Source of the DNA: Gonocerus acuteangulatus | Taxonomy: Eukaryota; Arthropoda; Insecta; Hemiptera; Coreidae | Reading direction: 5' to 3' | Assembly: GCA_946811695.1 (NCBI GenBank) | Contig: OX328123.1 | Location: 46,021,017-46,085,016 of the forward strand | DNA: 64,000 nucleotides | Shown here: piece after piece, positions 12,107-24,509 of the stretch | Layout: each line of letters opens with the position of its first letter | Numbering within the stretch: the first letter of the stretch is position 1 | The notes under the pieces: model-generated | What the model was told of the DNA's origin: nothing | The model's input: the letters and a program-made list of their open reading frames with translations, nothing else | The model's database searches: none | Made by a program: the position numbers and the translations under genes

Positions 12107-13064
12107 AAGGCACAACGAAACAACACAGCTCAATTGCCTACACACTGCCTACTGTATATCAATTTAGCAATATTATTACAAAAATCTAAAAGATAATTAA
12201 ATGGGTATATTATCAAATATATTAGACAATAATAATTATTTAAATCTATATACAACAATAATATAAGATTCTAAAGTATAATAACCTATAAAATATAATT
12301 AAAAATGATTAAATTTCGAATATAAATATCTACAGTAACACTCGCTGGAAGAGTGTAAAACCAAGCACAGAGTGGAGCGCCACTAAAGATCTATTTGCTA
12401 TATCGCCTAAAAATTGAGGAATGATAATAAAGTTTTTTTGTTTTTTTTTTTACTGGATTCAATGAAACTCAAAATAGCTGAGAAGAAGAGAGCAGAAAGA
12501 TTGAAAATAAATTAGAATGAATATATTCCTTCTAGGAGTAAGAGTGAATAAATCAAGCACTATCTGATGAAACTGGAAGGATGCTCCTAAGTATCTCGAG
12601 AAGAAGCGAGGAAGCAGACCTTGAGATAATACACCCCCCTCCCTTTAATATAGTCTCAGCGATGGAACACCATCTAGCAAGATATTCTATCTGAAAATCT
12701 CTTTTCAGTCAACTCCAACACTCCTATTCTTTACTCTTACAGTGAAATACACTACAGACAAAATGATCACTTTATATTGACCGAGATCGACAATAGAATT
12801 GATTTGAACGGCTTGAAATTAGTGACGGATGTCAGTGAAGGCTAAAGTAAATAAATTGTCAAATACCGGATTTCATATCACAGCATAGTAGAAAACCTTA
12901 TCACTTTAGTCATTTTGGACAAGTTGAATGTGAAAATCAATGGACACGGAATTCCGTCTTCAGTTAAGAGAACATGATTTTGCTTTTGAAGATTTCACAT
13001 TTGAATAGTAACTAACAGGAAATTTAGATGATCTTTTTAAGGTAATTATTTCTTCTGAAGAACT
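12107..13064. other. No recognised feature
   Basis: AT-rich sequence after the E1 CTAA end. No coding or RNA signal was recognised. Confidence 0.4.
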
Positions 13065-13570
13065 TTAACAAAAATGATACATAGACACACATTTAATTTT
13101 GAGAATATTAAAATATTGAATAAAGAAAGGAACCTCATAAGAGGAAAAATAAGAGAAAATATTCATTTATTTAAAAACAGGGGGAGAAAAACAGTAAATA
13201 AAAGAACGGAGATAAAACATTTAAATAATATATTTTTCAATATACTGGACGGTAGTTAGGAATATTCATAACCATCGTATTTTAAATATATATATTTTTG
13301 TTTTATTATAACTACACTCTTAATGACAAAAACTTTCTTTGGAGTCGATAAAAGCCAAGAAACTATCGACTAGAAACAGCTAATGGACAACAGCCTTATA
13401 AGCTTTATTGTGTTCGTATGGACGTGGCCCTACTTGTAGAAGGTCTTCCTTAGCTGAGGCTAAATTTATTTACATATAATTAAGCTGCCCCCGAAGAGAC
13501 GTCAAGGGACGCGAAACATGTAGAGCGATAAATAAAGCATAAATATAAAGCGTTAAAGAGTTTTATAAAT
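13065..13570 (+). mobile_element. Penelope-like element 3' fragment (PLE-4)
   Basis: Encodes only the last part of a GIY-YIG endonuclease (HTFNFENIKILNKERN, then a basic tail to the stop at 13259). This resembles the C-terminus encoded by the palindrome at 23333-25686. Downstream, 13491-13530 has a degenerate hammerhead-like core, CCGAAGA then CGAAACATGT, followed by AATAAAG. It is a 5'-truncated single copy. Confidence 0.7.
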
Positions 13571-14303
13571 GCATGACCTTCCGCCCATTTAAATAATAAA
13601 TTAAAAATAACACAGTACGGTCTTTAACCCAGAAATCAAAAACGTCTTACAGAACGACTCATAGTAGATATATACCAGTTCGGATGATGACTATGTTATT
13701 ATAAAGTTGTAATATAGTGGTAGCTTCAAACAATCTTATTCGATTCAAGAACCCCTAATAAATTCTCACCACCTATAATTAAGAAAGGTGAAGATCAATC
13801 AATAAAAAAAAATTTCTCAATCATGCAAATGAATTGCTGTTCTAGCTTCTAAAACCAGTGAGAGCCACATGATGTACTGCAATATGTATGTTCGCGGTGT
13901 AGAATAGAATAGATGTTTCTGCTACAAGTGCTAGATAAGACTGAAAATAATTTTAAAAAAAAACTCATGTTAGTATTATTACCTTTTCATCCACCTTCTT
14001 TAAAAGTTGTTACATCTTATTTTCTAAACGCTGCAGTTTATATTTTATAGCAAATTAGTAGAGCTAAATGTGTAGTCAAGTTACCACTAAAACTTAAGAC
14101 TAGGTTAAATATCACATATCATAGCATGGTTGCTATATATTCGTGCAACTTCATTATTATTAATAAGTAAACTTATCTGCCTTTTTCGCAATTATCAGAG
14201 CGCGCTAATTATAAAAGCATTAGCTAATTATTAAGGAGTTTCATTTAAATAATACTTTTCAACAGTGAAAAAAAATGTTGAAAAAATGTGTGTTTCATTA
14301 TTT
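13571..14303. other. No recognised feature
   Basis: AT-rich DNA between the PLE fragment and HINE-like copy E2; nothing recognised. Confidence 0.4.
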
Positions 14304-15347
14304 AAAAAGTCCGACTCGCAGGAACTGCAGCATCTTAGCGCGGTTCCGTTCATGTCCCTAGTGCCATTTGATAAGCTTAGAAAAGAAATAAACTTTTTTT
14401 TTTTTTATATATCTCGTGAAAATTGTCAAAATCCTCTCGAACATCTCGAATAAAAGTGATATTAAGGCGTCAGGGACACCGACAGTAGCTAACTTTTACA
14501 CAGAAGCGGAAATTACAGAATCTGGCTCTCATTCTAAAGCAAAGCTCTATAAATCAATACAAAATATGCCTAATAAAGCCTTTCTAGAGGATACAGAAGC
14601 ATGGGGGTATATGAGGGGGGGAGCTGAGGGGCCTGCAGCCCCTCCCGAAATTTTGAATTGATGATAAAAACTTCTCGTAAAACCCTTAAAAATAAATTAA
14701 ATAAGATCACTTAGTTCATAAAACATATTTTATTTTACGTGTTATAGCGTTTTAGTTGCCTAAAACTATTCCAAGCTCTAAATATTTAGTATTCCATACC
14801 CTGGAAATGGTCTCAGCCCCCCCCCCGAAATTGTTTTTATATACGCCCATGTACAGAAGGAGTATTCTTCCGTTTCCCAAATTCTCAACCGTTTTCGAGA
14901 TATTAAGGAAAGTACACAAAGTTACCAAAACTTTTCATGTCTATGTTAATATAATATTTTATTCTAACCCTTCCTTAACTCTAAACGTAACCAAAATTTC
15001 AACATATTAGTTTTGATGAAATTCAATCATGCAGAAAATGTTTCAATTGAATCCCGTGATTCTAAGTACCCAAACCAAAAACGGTATTCGAAAACTATTT
15101 TTCCAATTTTCTCAAAAACGGTTAAAGCTATCGCCTTGAAAATGGTGTCATTCGTAACGAGTACTTACAAGCTTATGAACTTAAAAACGTAAGTGTTACG
15201 ATTTTGTTTGCGCGAATTTCGCCCCAAACGCCATCTTCCAGTGGGCGGACTCTGCTGGTTAACTAGACCTTTCAAATTAGACGAAAGATTTTTGTACCAA
15301 ATTTCATCAAAATCGGACCATTACTCTCTGAGCTATGCCGCGAACAG

Positions 15348-15398
<51 letters not shown>

Positions 15399-15534
15399 AA
15401 TTTGAGCCACCGTTATTTCGGTCTCTAGGGGTTCTGAAACGCAAAATTTTCTAGACGGCACTTCCGGATTGTTTCTTGAGATCAACCTTATAAGCGGGGT
15501 TCCTCCCTATGAAGGGAGGGAGGAACCGCGCTAA
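14304..15534 (+). mobile_element. HINE-like element, copy E2
   Basis: Begins AAAAAGTCCGACTCGC and ends GGAACCGCGCTAA at 15534 after a hairpin. It carries MITE-A (14600-14851). Right of that MITE it jumps at about 14860 to the monomer region, so it has an internal deletion relative to E3. An (AT)n tract lies at 15353-15396. Its first 550 bp, including the nested MITE and its duplicated target, matches E3. Confidence 0.55.
14600..14851 (-). mobile_element. MITE-A, copy 2, with 8-bp TSD
   Basis: Bounded by CATGGGGGTATAT and ATATACGCCCATG, with an exact 8-bp duplication TACAGAAG (14592-14599 and 14852-14859). G-rich and C-rich runs lie just inside each end. It has no coding capacity. TIRs starting CA with an 8-bp TSD fit hAT or P superfamily MITEs. 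Confidence 0.85.
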
Positions 15535-17092
15535 AAACCACAGCAGTTCTTCCATATCCTTAAAAATCAATAAAAACCTGAAAAGAAATATTAAGATGGA
15601 AAACTGAATAATAAACAGAACGAGTAGCCTATATTGATTGGTCTTCAGGGCATTTAATTAATTATTACCATTGATATTTTTCATCAATAAAAAAAGTTAA
15701 TAATATTCCATATATAATATTTGTTATAGCCTTTAGTAAAGAAAATTCTTTAAAACATTCCACGTTGAATATTAATAAAATGATGAGACTAAACTCATCA
15801 TAATCCTCTTAAGTTGATGGTGGAAGCAGCCTACTTAAGAAACATTCCTATTAAAGCCCCTCGAATCCTAAGACACGAAGCACGACCACCAGCACGGAGA
15901 AGTGTTTGGTTCTAGACAGGTTCTATCATATTCCTCGGCACACTCCCTATACACATCACAAATTTAAGATTTTAAATTCACACTGTCAACTTTACTATAA
16001 TGCACTTTTCCTCATTCTAAGCCATTTTTCATCTCGATCCTATAAATGAAAACATTTTCTGGACCGGCCCCTTCATATATACCTACCTATTATATTCATT
16101 TCTCCTTTGGTTATTAGATTCTATATAAATGCATCTGGTAATATGATATATGATACAATATGAGGGTTCTGTGCTCAAGGCCACGCAACTAATCCTTGAT
16201 TAACGTCGGAAGGACACTCAAATGAAATTGAAAGGGGCCTACACAACCTCCCTTCTGCTTCAACCAGTGGCTGGAGTCGAAGAGAGATCGGTGGAACCAC
16301 AGACATTGGCGCACTTGAAGGAAGAGAAAGTGATTGCTAACACTACACTTGGTCACTGAGCCAGATTTCTGGGCCACTGTCTTCTGAGTCACCTTTGTGG
16401 ACAGAGAGCTCACCTTGGTGAGTGAGGCTCGATAGAGGGAGGACTTCAGGATTTTGATGAGTGGACAGTTTAGGGTGGAAACGTTGCAATCTGGAAAATC
16501 TTTAAAGACTTAATCTTTAACATCTTTAAAGACTGGGATATTGAGGTCTTTAAGGCGGATGATGTAAACGGAATGTTTGGATGCGCCTGATATTCGATGT
16601 CTTCGTAGTTTCCCAGGAGTAGTGTAATTTCTTAACAGACTTAATAACTTATAATAACAATTTTAAAAAATCTATTTTTTTTTTAAATTTATTAATGCAT
16701 ACCAGGAAAATCCTCATTGCATGAGGAAGGACTTATATAAAATGGATTAGTCTAATATTATTAAGATTAAATATTTTTAAGCCATGCTTTATCTAATGAG
16801 AATTTACAAATATAATACACTAAATACATTTTCTTATGTTAAATATTATAACAGCAAAAATAATAATATAGAATTACAAATTTACGAAAAAATTGTGCAT
16901 TTATTATGTTTTGTATTGCTAAATCTACATTATTCAAAAAGAGCTCTCTAGTTTTTAGTGCGCGAGACAAAAAGTTGTATATGTTCGAAAAATCTAAAAT
17001 TTATTCTGCACTTAGAAAAAAGAAGTTTTGAAAAATATTCTAAAATCTCAATCCTACTAGGCACCGATAATGACCCCTGTTAGAATGTGTAT

Positions 17093-17095
<3 letters not shown>
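15535..17095. other. No recognised feature
   Basis: No gene, RNA or repeat family was recognised. Short frames (for example on the minus strand at 16189-16413) show no motif. Confidence 0.4.

Positions 17096-17140
<45 letters not shown>
17096..17140. repeat. (AT)n microsatellite
   Basis: About 45 bp of uninterrupted AT repeat, outside the HINE-like copies. Confidence 0.95.
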
Positions 17141-17142
<2 letters not shown>

Positions 17143-17676
17143 TTAATTGAGGAGGGATATTTGAACAATTGCTGTAAAATAAGAGTTTAATTTTTCACTT
17201 ATTTAGAGAAATATAAGCTTTTCATTTTTTTTTTGTTTTTTTTACAATAAGTAAAACTTTTAATATTAAATGTCACTTGCGCCTAAAGACCCAATTTTTA
17301 TTACTTATCTTTATTGGTTTAGACTAAAGGGAATCGTTTTGTTGAATGCTCAACACATTCTCATAAGCTGTATTACCCCTCCCTTAACAAAAAAAGTCCG
17401 ACTCGCAGGAACTGCAGCATCTTAGCGCGGTTCCGTTCATGTCCCTAGTGCCATTTGATAAGCTTAGAAAATAAATAAACTTATTTTTTTTATATATCTC
17501 GTGAAAATTGTCAAAATCCTCTCGAATAAAAGTGATATTAAGGCGTCAGGGACACCGACAGTAGCTAACTTTTACACAGAAGCGGAAATTAAAAAAATCT
17601 GGCTCTCATTCTAAAGCAAAGCTCTTTAAATCAATACAAAATATGCCTAATAAAGCCTTTCTAGTGGATACAGAAG

Positions 17677-17930
17677 CATGGGCGTATATGAGGGGGGGGG
17701 CTGAGGGGGCTGCAGCCCCTCCCGAAATTTTGAATTGATGATAAAAACTTCTCGTAAAACCCTTAAAAATAAATTAAATACGATCACTTAGTTCATAAAA
17801 CATATTTTATTTTACGTGTAATAGCGTTTTAGTTGCCTAAAACTATTCCAAGCTCTAAATATTTAGTATTCCATACCCTGGAAATGGTCTCAGCCCCCCC
17901 CCCCTGAAATTGTTTTTATATACGCCCATG
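17677..17930 (-). mobile_element. MITE-A, copy 3, same TSD as copy 2
   Basis: Bounded by CATGGGCGTATAT and ATATACGCCCATG, flanked by TACAGAAG (17669-17676 and 17931-17938). Flanks match those of copy 2, so the MITE entered a common ancestor of E2 and E3 and was carried along. Confidence 0.88.
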
Positions 17931-19069
17931 TACAGAAGGATCAAGAAGAAGTACACAAGACTGAGTAGAATACCCTGCCTAATATAGCCTATATAGAATA
18001 ATATGCCGAATAAAACCTATCTACTTAATACACAAGGACAAATAAAAGTCTTGACGAATAACAAGTCAAGAAAAAAAACTTTATTTAACAAAATAAAACA
18101 AAGTTTAGTTGCCCAACTACAATAGAATAATATACCTAATTAAGTCTATGGAGTAGATACAAATGGACCAAAAACAAGTCTTGTGGAATATTGTTTTTTT
18201 TTTTCTAATTAAATACTTTTTATCAATATTTAGTATATATCTTTGTTGAAAACTATTGATTGCTAATTGATGAATCGGTTTACAACTATGTAGTCTTTAT
18301 GAATATTTAGTATATAACCTTATGTTTGGATCTGTGTTTTTGGGGTGCTCTCCGCCTAGGCTTTGTATTTGTGTCGGCAGATACCTGGGGTATATTTACA
18401 GCTCTTGAGGATTAACTCTTAGCAGGTAAATTTCCTGCGGACCTTCTGCTTCTACGAGCATTGAACCGCCATATTCGCTCATAGTATCTAACCGTTGTGA
18501 AGTTTATTTTTTGGATTTAGGACTTAATATACATATGTAGACTAAATCATAGCAAGAAGTAATCCTCCGTCGTCGGTTCTTAACTATGTAGACTCGCTAA
18601 TGTTATCCAATCTTAGATACATCGTATTTAAAATCCACAGCAAAAACACGACATTTCATCAGAATCCCCTGCTGAATAAAACTTATATAGAATAATATGC
18701 AAAATAAAGCCTATCTAGTGGATAAAAATAGAGGAAAAAAGCCGTACGTGGTGGTAGAAAATCTTAAAAGTATTTCGCTCAGAAATCTCCGAAATATTGT
18801 CACTAATTTTACGTATCCTGTTTTATAGCCAAATAGATTTATATTCTATAATCAATAAGAAAAACCTACTAACAATAAAAAACTATGGGTAACAGATGAA
18901 AATAGGGAATACCAAGAATAATTCTAAAGAACGAAATCAACACCAGTACTGCAATCTAGATATTCATACGGCATCTTCGAATTCTAACAAACAAAATATT
19001 GATTCTAATTATACGTATCCTGTTTTATTGACAAATACATTTGACTACTATAAGCAATTAAAAACACTA

Positions 19070-19171
19070 GGGAATATGCCAAAGAACTCGGAATAGGAGC
19101 CTCGACAGTTTCAAGACATTTGAAGGAAATCGACAAATCCAAAACTGACATTTCATACGGTACAGCCTGAT
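19070..19171 (+). pseudogene. Helix-turn-helix remnant, pogo/psq-like
   Basis: The frame from 19070 reads REYAKELGIGASTVSRHLK, a helix-turn-helix signature of the kind seen in psq/CENP-B-type transposase DNA-binding domains, and ends at TGA about 34 residues on. No DDE catalytic domain follows. A second, diverged version lies in E5 at 49725-49828, with Val for Ile and Leu for Ser and a stop shortly after. It may be captured or ancestral coding sequence. Confidence 0.4.
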
Positions 19172-20271
19172 ATATTTTTAACAATGAATTGCTTTTCTTA
19201 TTTTAAATAATCTGTTTTATTGTCAAATACATTATCCTACTATAAACAATGAAAAAACAACATGGAATAAAAACAAACAAGAAGAACCGTTCGAATAAAC
19301 GAAATCAATTACTTCAAAGTTTAAGCACTTATTTCTCCGATTGACATAGCCTAATCAAAAATTGTTTCAGAATCGTTTTTGTAGAACATTTAGTAAGCTT
19401 TCGCATGGTAACCCTCCGTTTACCAATATTCCTAACCGTCTTCGAGATATCAGGGAATGTATATGAAGTTCCCAAAACATTTCATGTCTGTTAATAAAAT
19501 ATTTTATTCTAATCCTTCCTTAGCTCCAAACGTAACCGAAATTTTAACATATTAGTGTTGATGAAATTCAAACATGCAGAAAATGTTTCAACTGAATCCC
19601 ATAATTTTAAGTATCAAAATCAAAGACAAAAAGAACAGTTCGAATAAGCGAAATCAATTACTTTAAAGTTTTAAGCACTTATTTCTCCGATTGACATCGC
19701 CTAATCAAAACTTTCATTAGAACCTTTTTTGTAGAGCATTTAGTAAGCTTTCCAATGGTATTCTTCCGTTTCCCTAGATTCTTAACCTTTTTCGAGATAT
19801 TAAGGAAAGTATACAAAGTTACCAAAACTTTTTTATGTCTGTTAATAAAATATTTTATTCTAACCCTTACTTAACTCCAAACGCAACCAAAATTTCAACA
19901 TATTAGTTTTAATGAAAGTAGAAGATGCAGTAAATGTTTCAACTGAATCCCATGATTCTAAGTACCCAAACCAAAAACGGCATTCAAAAATTATTTTTTC
20001 AGTTTTCTCGAAAACGGTAAAAGCTATCGTCTTGAAAATGGTTTCGTTCGTTTTCCTAGCCCAAGAAGCCTATAAAACGAGTACATACAAGCTTATGAAC
20101 TCAAAAACGTAAGCGTTACGATTTTTTTTGCGCGAATTTCGCCCCAAACGCCATCTTCCAGTGGGCGGATTTTGCTGGTTAACGAACTTGACCTTTCAAA
20201 TTGGACGAAAGATTTTTGTACCAAATTTCATCAAAATCGGACCATCAGGGAAGCCAGAAATGAGCGAACAG

Positions 20272-20274
<3 letters not shown>

Positions 20275-20346
<72 letters not shown>
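20275..20346. repeat. (AT)n microsatellite inside E3
   Basis: About 72 bp of AT repeat at the position conserved in the family. It creates long spurious Ile-Tyr frames on both strands. Confidence 0.95.
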
Positions 20347-20349
<3 letters not shown>

Positions 20350-20485
20350 AATTTGAGCCACCGTTATTTTCGGTCTCTAGGGGTTCTGAAACGCGAAATT
20401 TTCTTGTCGGCACTTCCGGATTGTTTCATTGTATCAACCTTATAAGCGGGGTTCCTCCCTATGGGGGAGGGAGGAACCGCGCTAA

Positions 20486-20727
20486 TACTACTTGAATAGC
20501 TTAAAGAGTCTTCTTTTTGGAATTTCAGGTGAGGAATACATGCAAATATAAACCTATTTTTACTATGAACTACTTGACACATCGAGACCTCGTTTGCATG
20601 GTTCTTCTTTGTTTTTGTAGTTATTGTAAAAAATATAATGCAAAATATGGGTAAAGAGGAAGGCCTTCCCTTCAAAGGTCAATTTCAGGCCTTAGAAGAG
20701 TAATTTTATTATTTTCGAGAGCATCTT
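20486..20727. other. Spacer between tail-to-tail HINE-like copies E3 and E4
   Basis: This 242-bp sequence is bounded on both sides by element 3' ends (CTAA outward on the left, TTAG on the right). It shows no similarity by eye to the equivalent spacer at 50761-51231. Confidence 0.6.
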
Positions 20728-23166
20728 TTAGCGCGGTTCCTCCCTCCCCCATAGGGAGGAACCCCGGTTGTAAGGTTGATACAATGAAACAATCCGGAAG
20801 TGCCGACAAGAAAATTTAGCGTTTCAGAACCCCTAGAGACCGAAAATATCGGTGGTTCAAATTTGTATATATATATATATATTTGTCTGTTCGCTCATTT
20901 TTGGCTTCCCTGATGGTCCGATTTTGATGAAATTTGGTACAAAAATCAGTCGTCCAATTTGAAAGATCAAGTTCGTTAACCAGCAAAATCCGCCCACTGG
21001 AAGATGGCGTTTGAGGCGAAATTCGCGCAGAAAAAATCGTAACGCTTACGTTTTTGAATTCATAAGCTTGTAAGTACTCTTTTTATAGGCTTCATGGGCT
21101 AGGAAAACGAATGGAACCATTTTCAAGGCGATAGCTTTAACCGTTTTTGAGAAAATTGGAAAAAAGGTTTTTGAATACCGTTTTTGGTTTGGGTACTTAG
21201 AATCAGTTGAAACATTATCTGCATGTTCTACTTTCATTAAAACTAATATGTTGAAAGTTATGTTACGTTTGGAGTGAAGGAAGGGTTAGAATAAAATATT
21301 TTATGAACAGACATGAAAAGTTTTGGGAACTTCGTATACTTTCATTAATATCTCGAACACGGTTGGGAAATCGTGGTAAGTGGATAGAGACTATTTGAAA
21401 GCTTACTAAATTCTCTAAAAAAATGATTCTTAAACTATTTTTGAGTAGGTTATGTCAATCGGAGAAATAAGTGCTTAAAACTTCAAATACGTCTGTTTTG
21501 CTCTTATGAACGGGTTTTTGTCGTTCTTTTTGTAATTTTTGTCTATTTCCCTTGGTTTTTTATTTTTGTAATTTCTTATGTTAGGAAAATGTATTTGTTT
21601 GTAAAACAGGATAGGAAAAATGAGACCAATTTTCTGTTGCTAGAAATAATGAAAATTTTGGGAACTTCGTATACTTTCATTAATATCTCGAAAACGGTTG
21701 AAAATCTTGGGAAGCGAAAGGTTACCATTCAAAAGGTTACTAAATTTTGTACAAAAAATGTTTTGAAGACATTTGCGATGGGACGGTTATATTTGGAGAA
21801 ATAAGTGCTTAAAACTTAGGTAATTTCGTTCATTTGAACGAATCTTTTTGTGTGTTTCCTACAGTTTTTTTTTTTCACTGTTCGTTATTTTTTTGATTGC
21901 TTATAGTAGTCAAATGTATTTGTCAATAAAACAGGATACGTATATATAGAAGCAATGTTTTGTTTCAATTCGAAGGTGAGGAACTAGGAGGCTTAGGGTG
22001 GAGGGCATTCCCAGTACAGGTATCGCCCAGTGTATCCTCGTCATCTGTAAGTCCCTTTCTAGAGTCATAAAGATAAGCCTCCAAACAACTTTAGGAATGT
22101 AGGATTTCTAACTTTTGCCAGTATCAGAACAGCCGCTCTTTACAAACCACAGTGGTACTGACGTACCGGTTTATACTAGTTGCACTCCACACGGTGGTAG
22201 TACTTGTTATATGCCACAGCGGATCGCTCATTATAACCTTATTTTATACGTATTAAATAGGTACTTAAAAAAAATTTATTTGTGTATAAGTGTAGCGTTA
22301 TTGGGATTAGAATAAAATATTTTATTAAAAGACATGAAATGGTTTGGAATCTTCGTATTGTCCTTAATTTTTTTTTCTTTTATGGTGCATCGAAATCTGA
22401 GTCATTAGCACCATTTTTTCCTTATGAGCTTATATAATACTTAGATTTAGCTAGCAACAATATTTTACACCGCAATTAAAGTGATTTGCTCTTCTTATAA
22501 ACATAATATTTATATTATAATATAAACATAATACATTAATTTGTCTGACGAAAAAAAAGTCCGACCCGCAGGAACTGCTTCATCTTAGCGCGGTTCCGTT
22601 CTTATCTCAAGTGCGATTAGTGAAGGAATATAGCAGCTATCGGTAGGTATTAGCACCATTTTTCCCCCTTAATATCTTCAAAACAGTTAAGAAATCGTGG
22701 GAAGTACGATGTAACCATTCAAAAGCTTACTAAATTCTCTAAAAAAATATTCTGAAGGAAATTTCGATGGGGCAATGTCAGTCGGAGAAGTAAGTGATTA
22801 AAACTACGAAAGTGTTAGTTTTGTTATTTTAAACGGGTTTTTGTCACTGTTTACCTCACTTTTGTTTTCTAAGTTTATTTAACGGTGGAATGAGTATTTC
22901 ATTAAAGCTGAGAAAATAAGAATCATATTGGTAATAGAGGTTTCCTAGAGTGAGCGTCGCGATGACGGGAGAGTCCCATCCGCTTAGAAAACTGCCAGTT
23001 TCCATATGTGGCTCTTTAAGCTTTCTTGTCTTTGAGATTTTATTTTATATTTTTAACGAAAGATCAAAACCTACCAATAGCAGCTACTATTCCTTTCCTA
23101 ATCGCACTTCGGATAAGAACGGAACCGCGCTAAGATGATGCAGTTCCTGCGAGTCGGACTTTTTTT
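20728..23166 (-). mobile_element. HINE-like element, copy E4, with internal insertion
   Basis: The 3' end is at 20728 (TTAGCGCGG on the plus strand) and the 5' end at 23166. The (AT)n tract is short (20864-20882). Monomers follow at about 21390-21560, 21640-21860 and 22670-22870. About 300 bp is inserted near 22365-22665; this insertion includes a SINE hairpin tail (22375-22418) and another plus-strand family 5' end (22551-22640). That 5' end and the E4 5' end at 23166 face each other 0.6 kb apart with about 100 bp of similar terminal sequence. Confidence 0.5.
22375..22418 (-). mobile_element. SINE/LINE hairpin tail fragment
   Basis: Minus strand: GGTGC...GCACC (22384-22388 with 22408-22412) followed by an A-rich tail. 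This is only the 3' hairpin shared by family-A SINEs and the 6.1-kb LINE. Confidence 0.6.
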
Positions 23167-23275
23167 AGGTCTCGTTGAGACCTACAACTTTGCCCCTTTA
23201 AACAATTTTGATATCTCCAGCCGTTTTAGTAGTTATTTATCTTGTGACCCGCTTATCTGGGCCACCCTGTGTGTA
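23167..23275 (-). repeat. CAGGGTGGCCC-ended transposon fragment
   Basis: Minus strand begins CAGGGTGGCCCAG at about 23275, next to a TA repeat, and runs into the E4 boundary. It resembles a cut-and-paste transposon terminus with the other end missing. Confidence 0.35.
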
Positions 23276-23398
23276 TATATATATATATATATATTATTTA
23301 TTCTTATAGATGACCCAAAATATCAAAATTCCTTTTTTATCCTAGGAGGCATGGGGTCATTAAGCAGTCTTCCTTTATTATACTACTTTATTTATTGG

Positions 23399-23443
23399 GC
23401 CCGACATGTTTCGTGCATCTTTTCTTCGCACCTCTTCAGGGGC
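23399..23443 (-). ncRNA. Minimal hammerhead ribozyme, PLE-2 left arm
   Basis: Exact inverted counterpart of the motif at 25576-25620. All core residues are present. Confidence 0.75.
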
Positions 23444-23792
23444 ACTTCTACAACAAAATATAATTTTTTGCACATCCACACAAACCTTTTTTTACTATAT
23501 TAAAACTATCAAATTTGAACTGTTCCACAAAAGGCATTAACATTATCATGCTCATTAAATGTTACTTCTACCCTAAATATTGCAATAATTATAGCTAAAT
23601 TACATATTTTTTATAAAAGGTGTTGAGTCCTACCTTGCAAGGAAGTCCTCCCGTTACCAAGTACTCCCTCTGGAGTCCTGCTTAATACTAACCCTGTAAG
23701 TGGATGGCCAAAATGGCCCTGTCGTTATCTGTCCTTTGTTGTTGTCCTAGTAAAGTCTACTCGTCAAATATTGTTTTATAAATTTTTGGGTA

Positions 23793-24509
23793 TTAATCTA
23801 TTATTCCATAGAAAATTTGGTGAACATTTTTCAGATCGGTTCTTTTATTCACTGCTATTTTCGAATTTTTTAAAATATAAATATTTTCTTTTATTTTTCT
23901 TTTCAGGGTATTTCTTTCTTTATTTAATATTTTGAATTCTTTGAAATTGAAACTGTGTTTTTTTGTTATTGCATGATCCGTCAATGCTGTACCGTTTTCT
24001 TGTGTGTCAATGCTCTTTACGTGTTGTATAATTCTTTTACCTAATAATTGCGCAGATTCCCCAATATAACATTTGTTACAGTCATTGCAGTTGATTTTAT
24101 AAATATTATATTTTGAACTTGATGCTTTAACCCTGTCTTTAATATTACTAAATACATTGTTTATTGTATGTTTATATTTCCAGCCAATTTTACAAACATC
24201 TTTACATATTGTTTTTATTTTGTTTTCTATAAGAGGATGATAATCGAAAGTAAAATATTGCTTAATTGGATTTACATCTTTGTCAATACTGTTATTTAAA
24301 ACCAATTGTTTCCTTTTTTGTAAAAATAAGTGATTATTTGACGTGGTTTCTTCTAATCTGCCGTTATTTTTAATGAAAAATTGATTAATATTAGTTTGCA
24401 CCAATAATCTTTGTTTTTTGTTCGATATATCGGAATTATCATTAAGATCTCTTTTACGCTTATTATTCTGCACTTCCTTGTTTATTACTTCTGTTTTAAC
24501 TTTTTTAGA
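23793..24509 (-). pseudogene. PLE GIY-YIG endonuclease (left arm)
   Basis: Exact minus-strand counterpart of the right-arm frame at 24510-25226, with the same motifs and stop. The upstream extension of the open frame beyond 24509 is antisense of the other arm and not part of the protein. Confidence 0.8.

Larger units (their letters stand above)
17389..20485 (+). mobile_element. HINE-like element, copy E3 (longest uninterrupted type)
   Basis: Begins with the GTCCGACTCGC end and finishes with the hairpin and GGAACCGCGCTAA at 20485. It contains MITE-A (17677-17930), a helix-turn-helix-coding remnant (19070-19171), two tandem ~350-bp monomers starting near 19276 and 19630, a conserved block at 19900-20270 and an (AT)n tract (20275-20346). 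A sequence at 18357-18510 recurs in E5 at 49503-49650. Tail-to-tail partner E4 starts 242 bp further on. Confidence 0.55.

Noticed and set aside
19912..20445. Recurring frames in the HINE-like copies (about 60-100 codons, some with Ile-Tyr runs)
   Set aside because: They recur because the DNA is repeated. Frames shift and stop between copies, and the Ile-Tyr part is the AT microsatellite.
24411..24509. First 33 residues of the palindrome frames
   Set aside because: They cross the palindrome centre and are antisense of the opposite arm.
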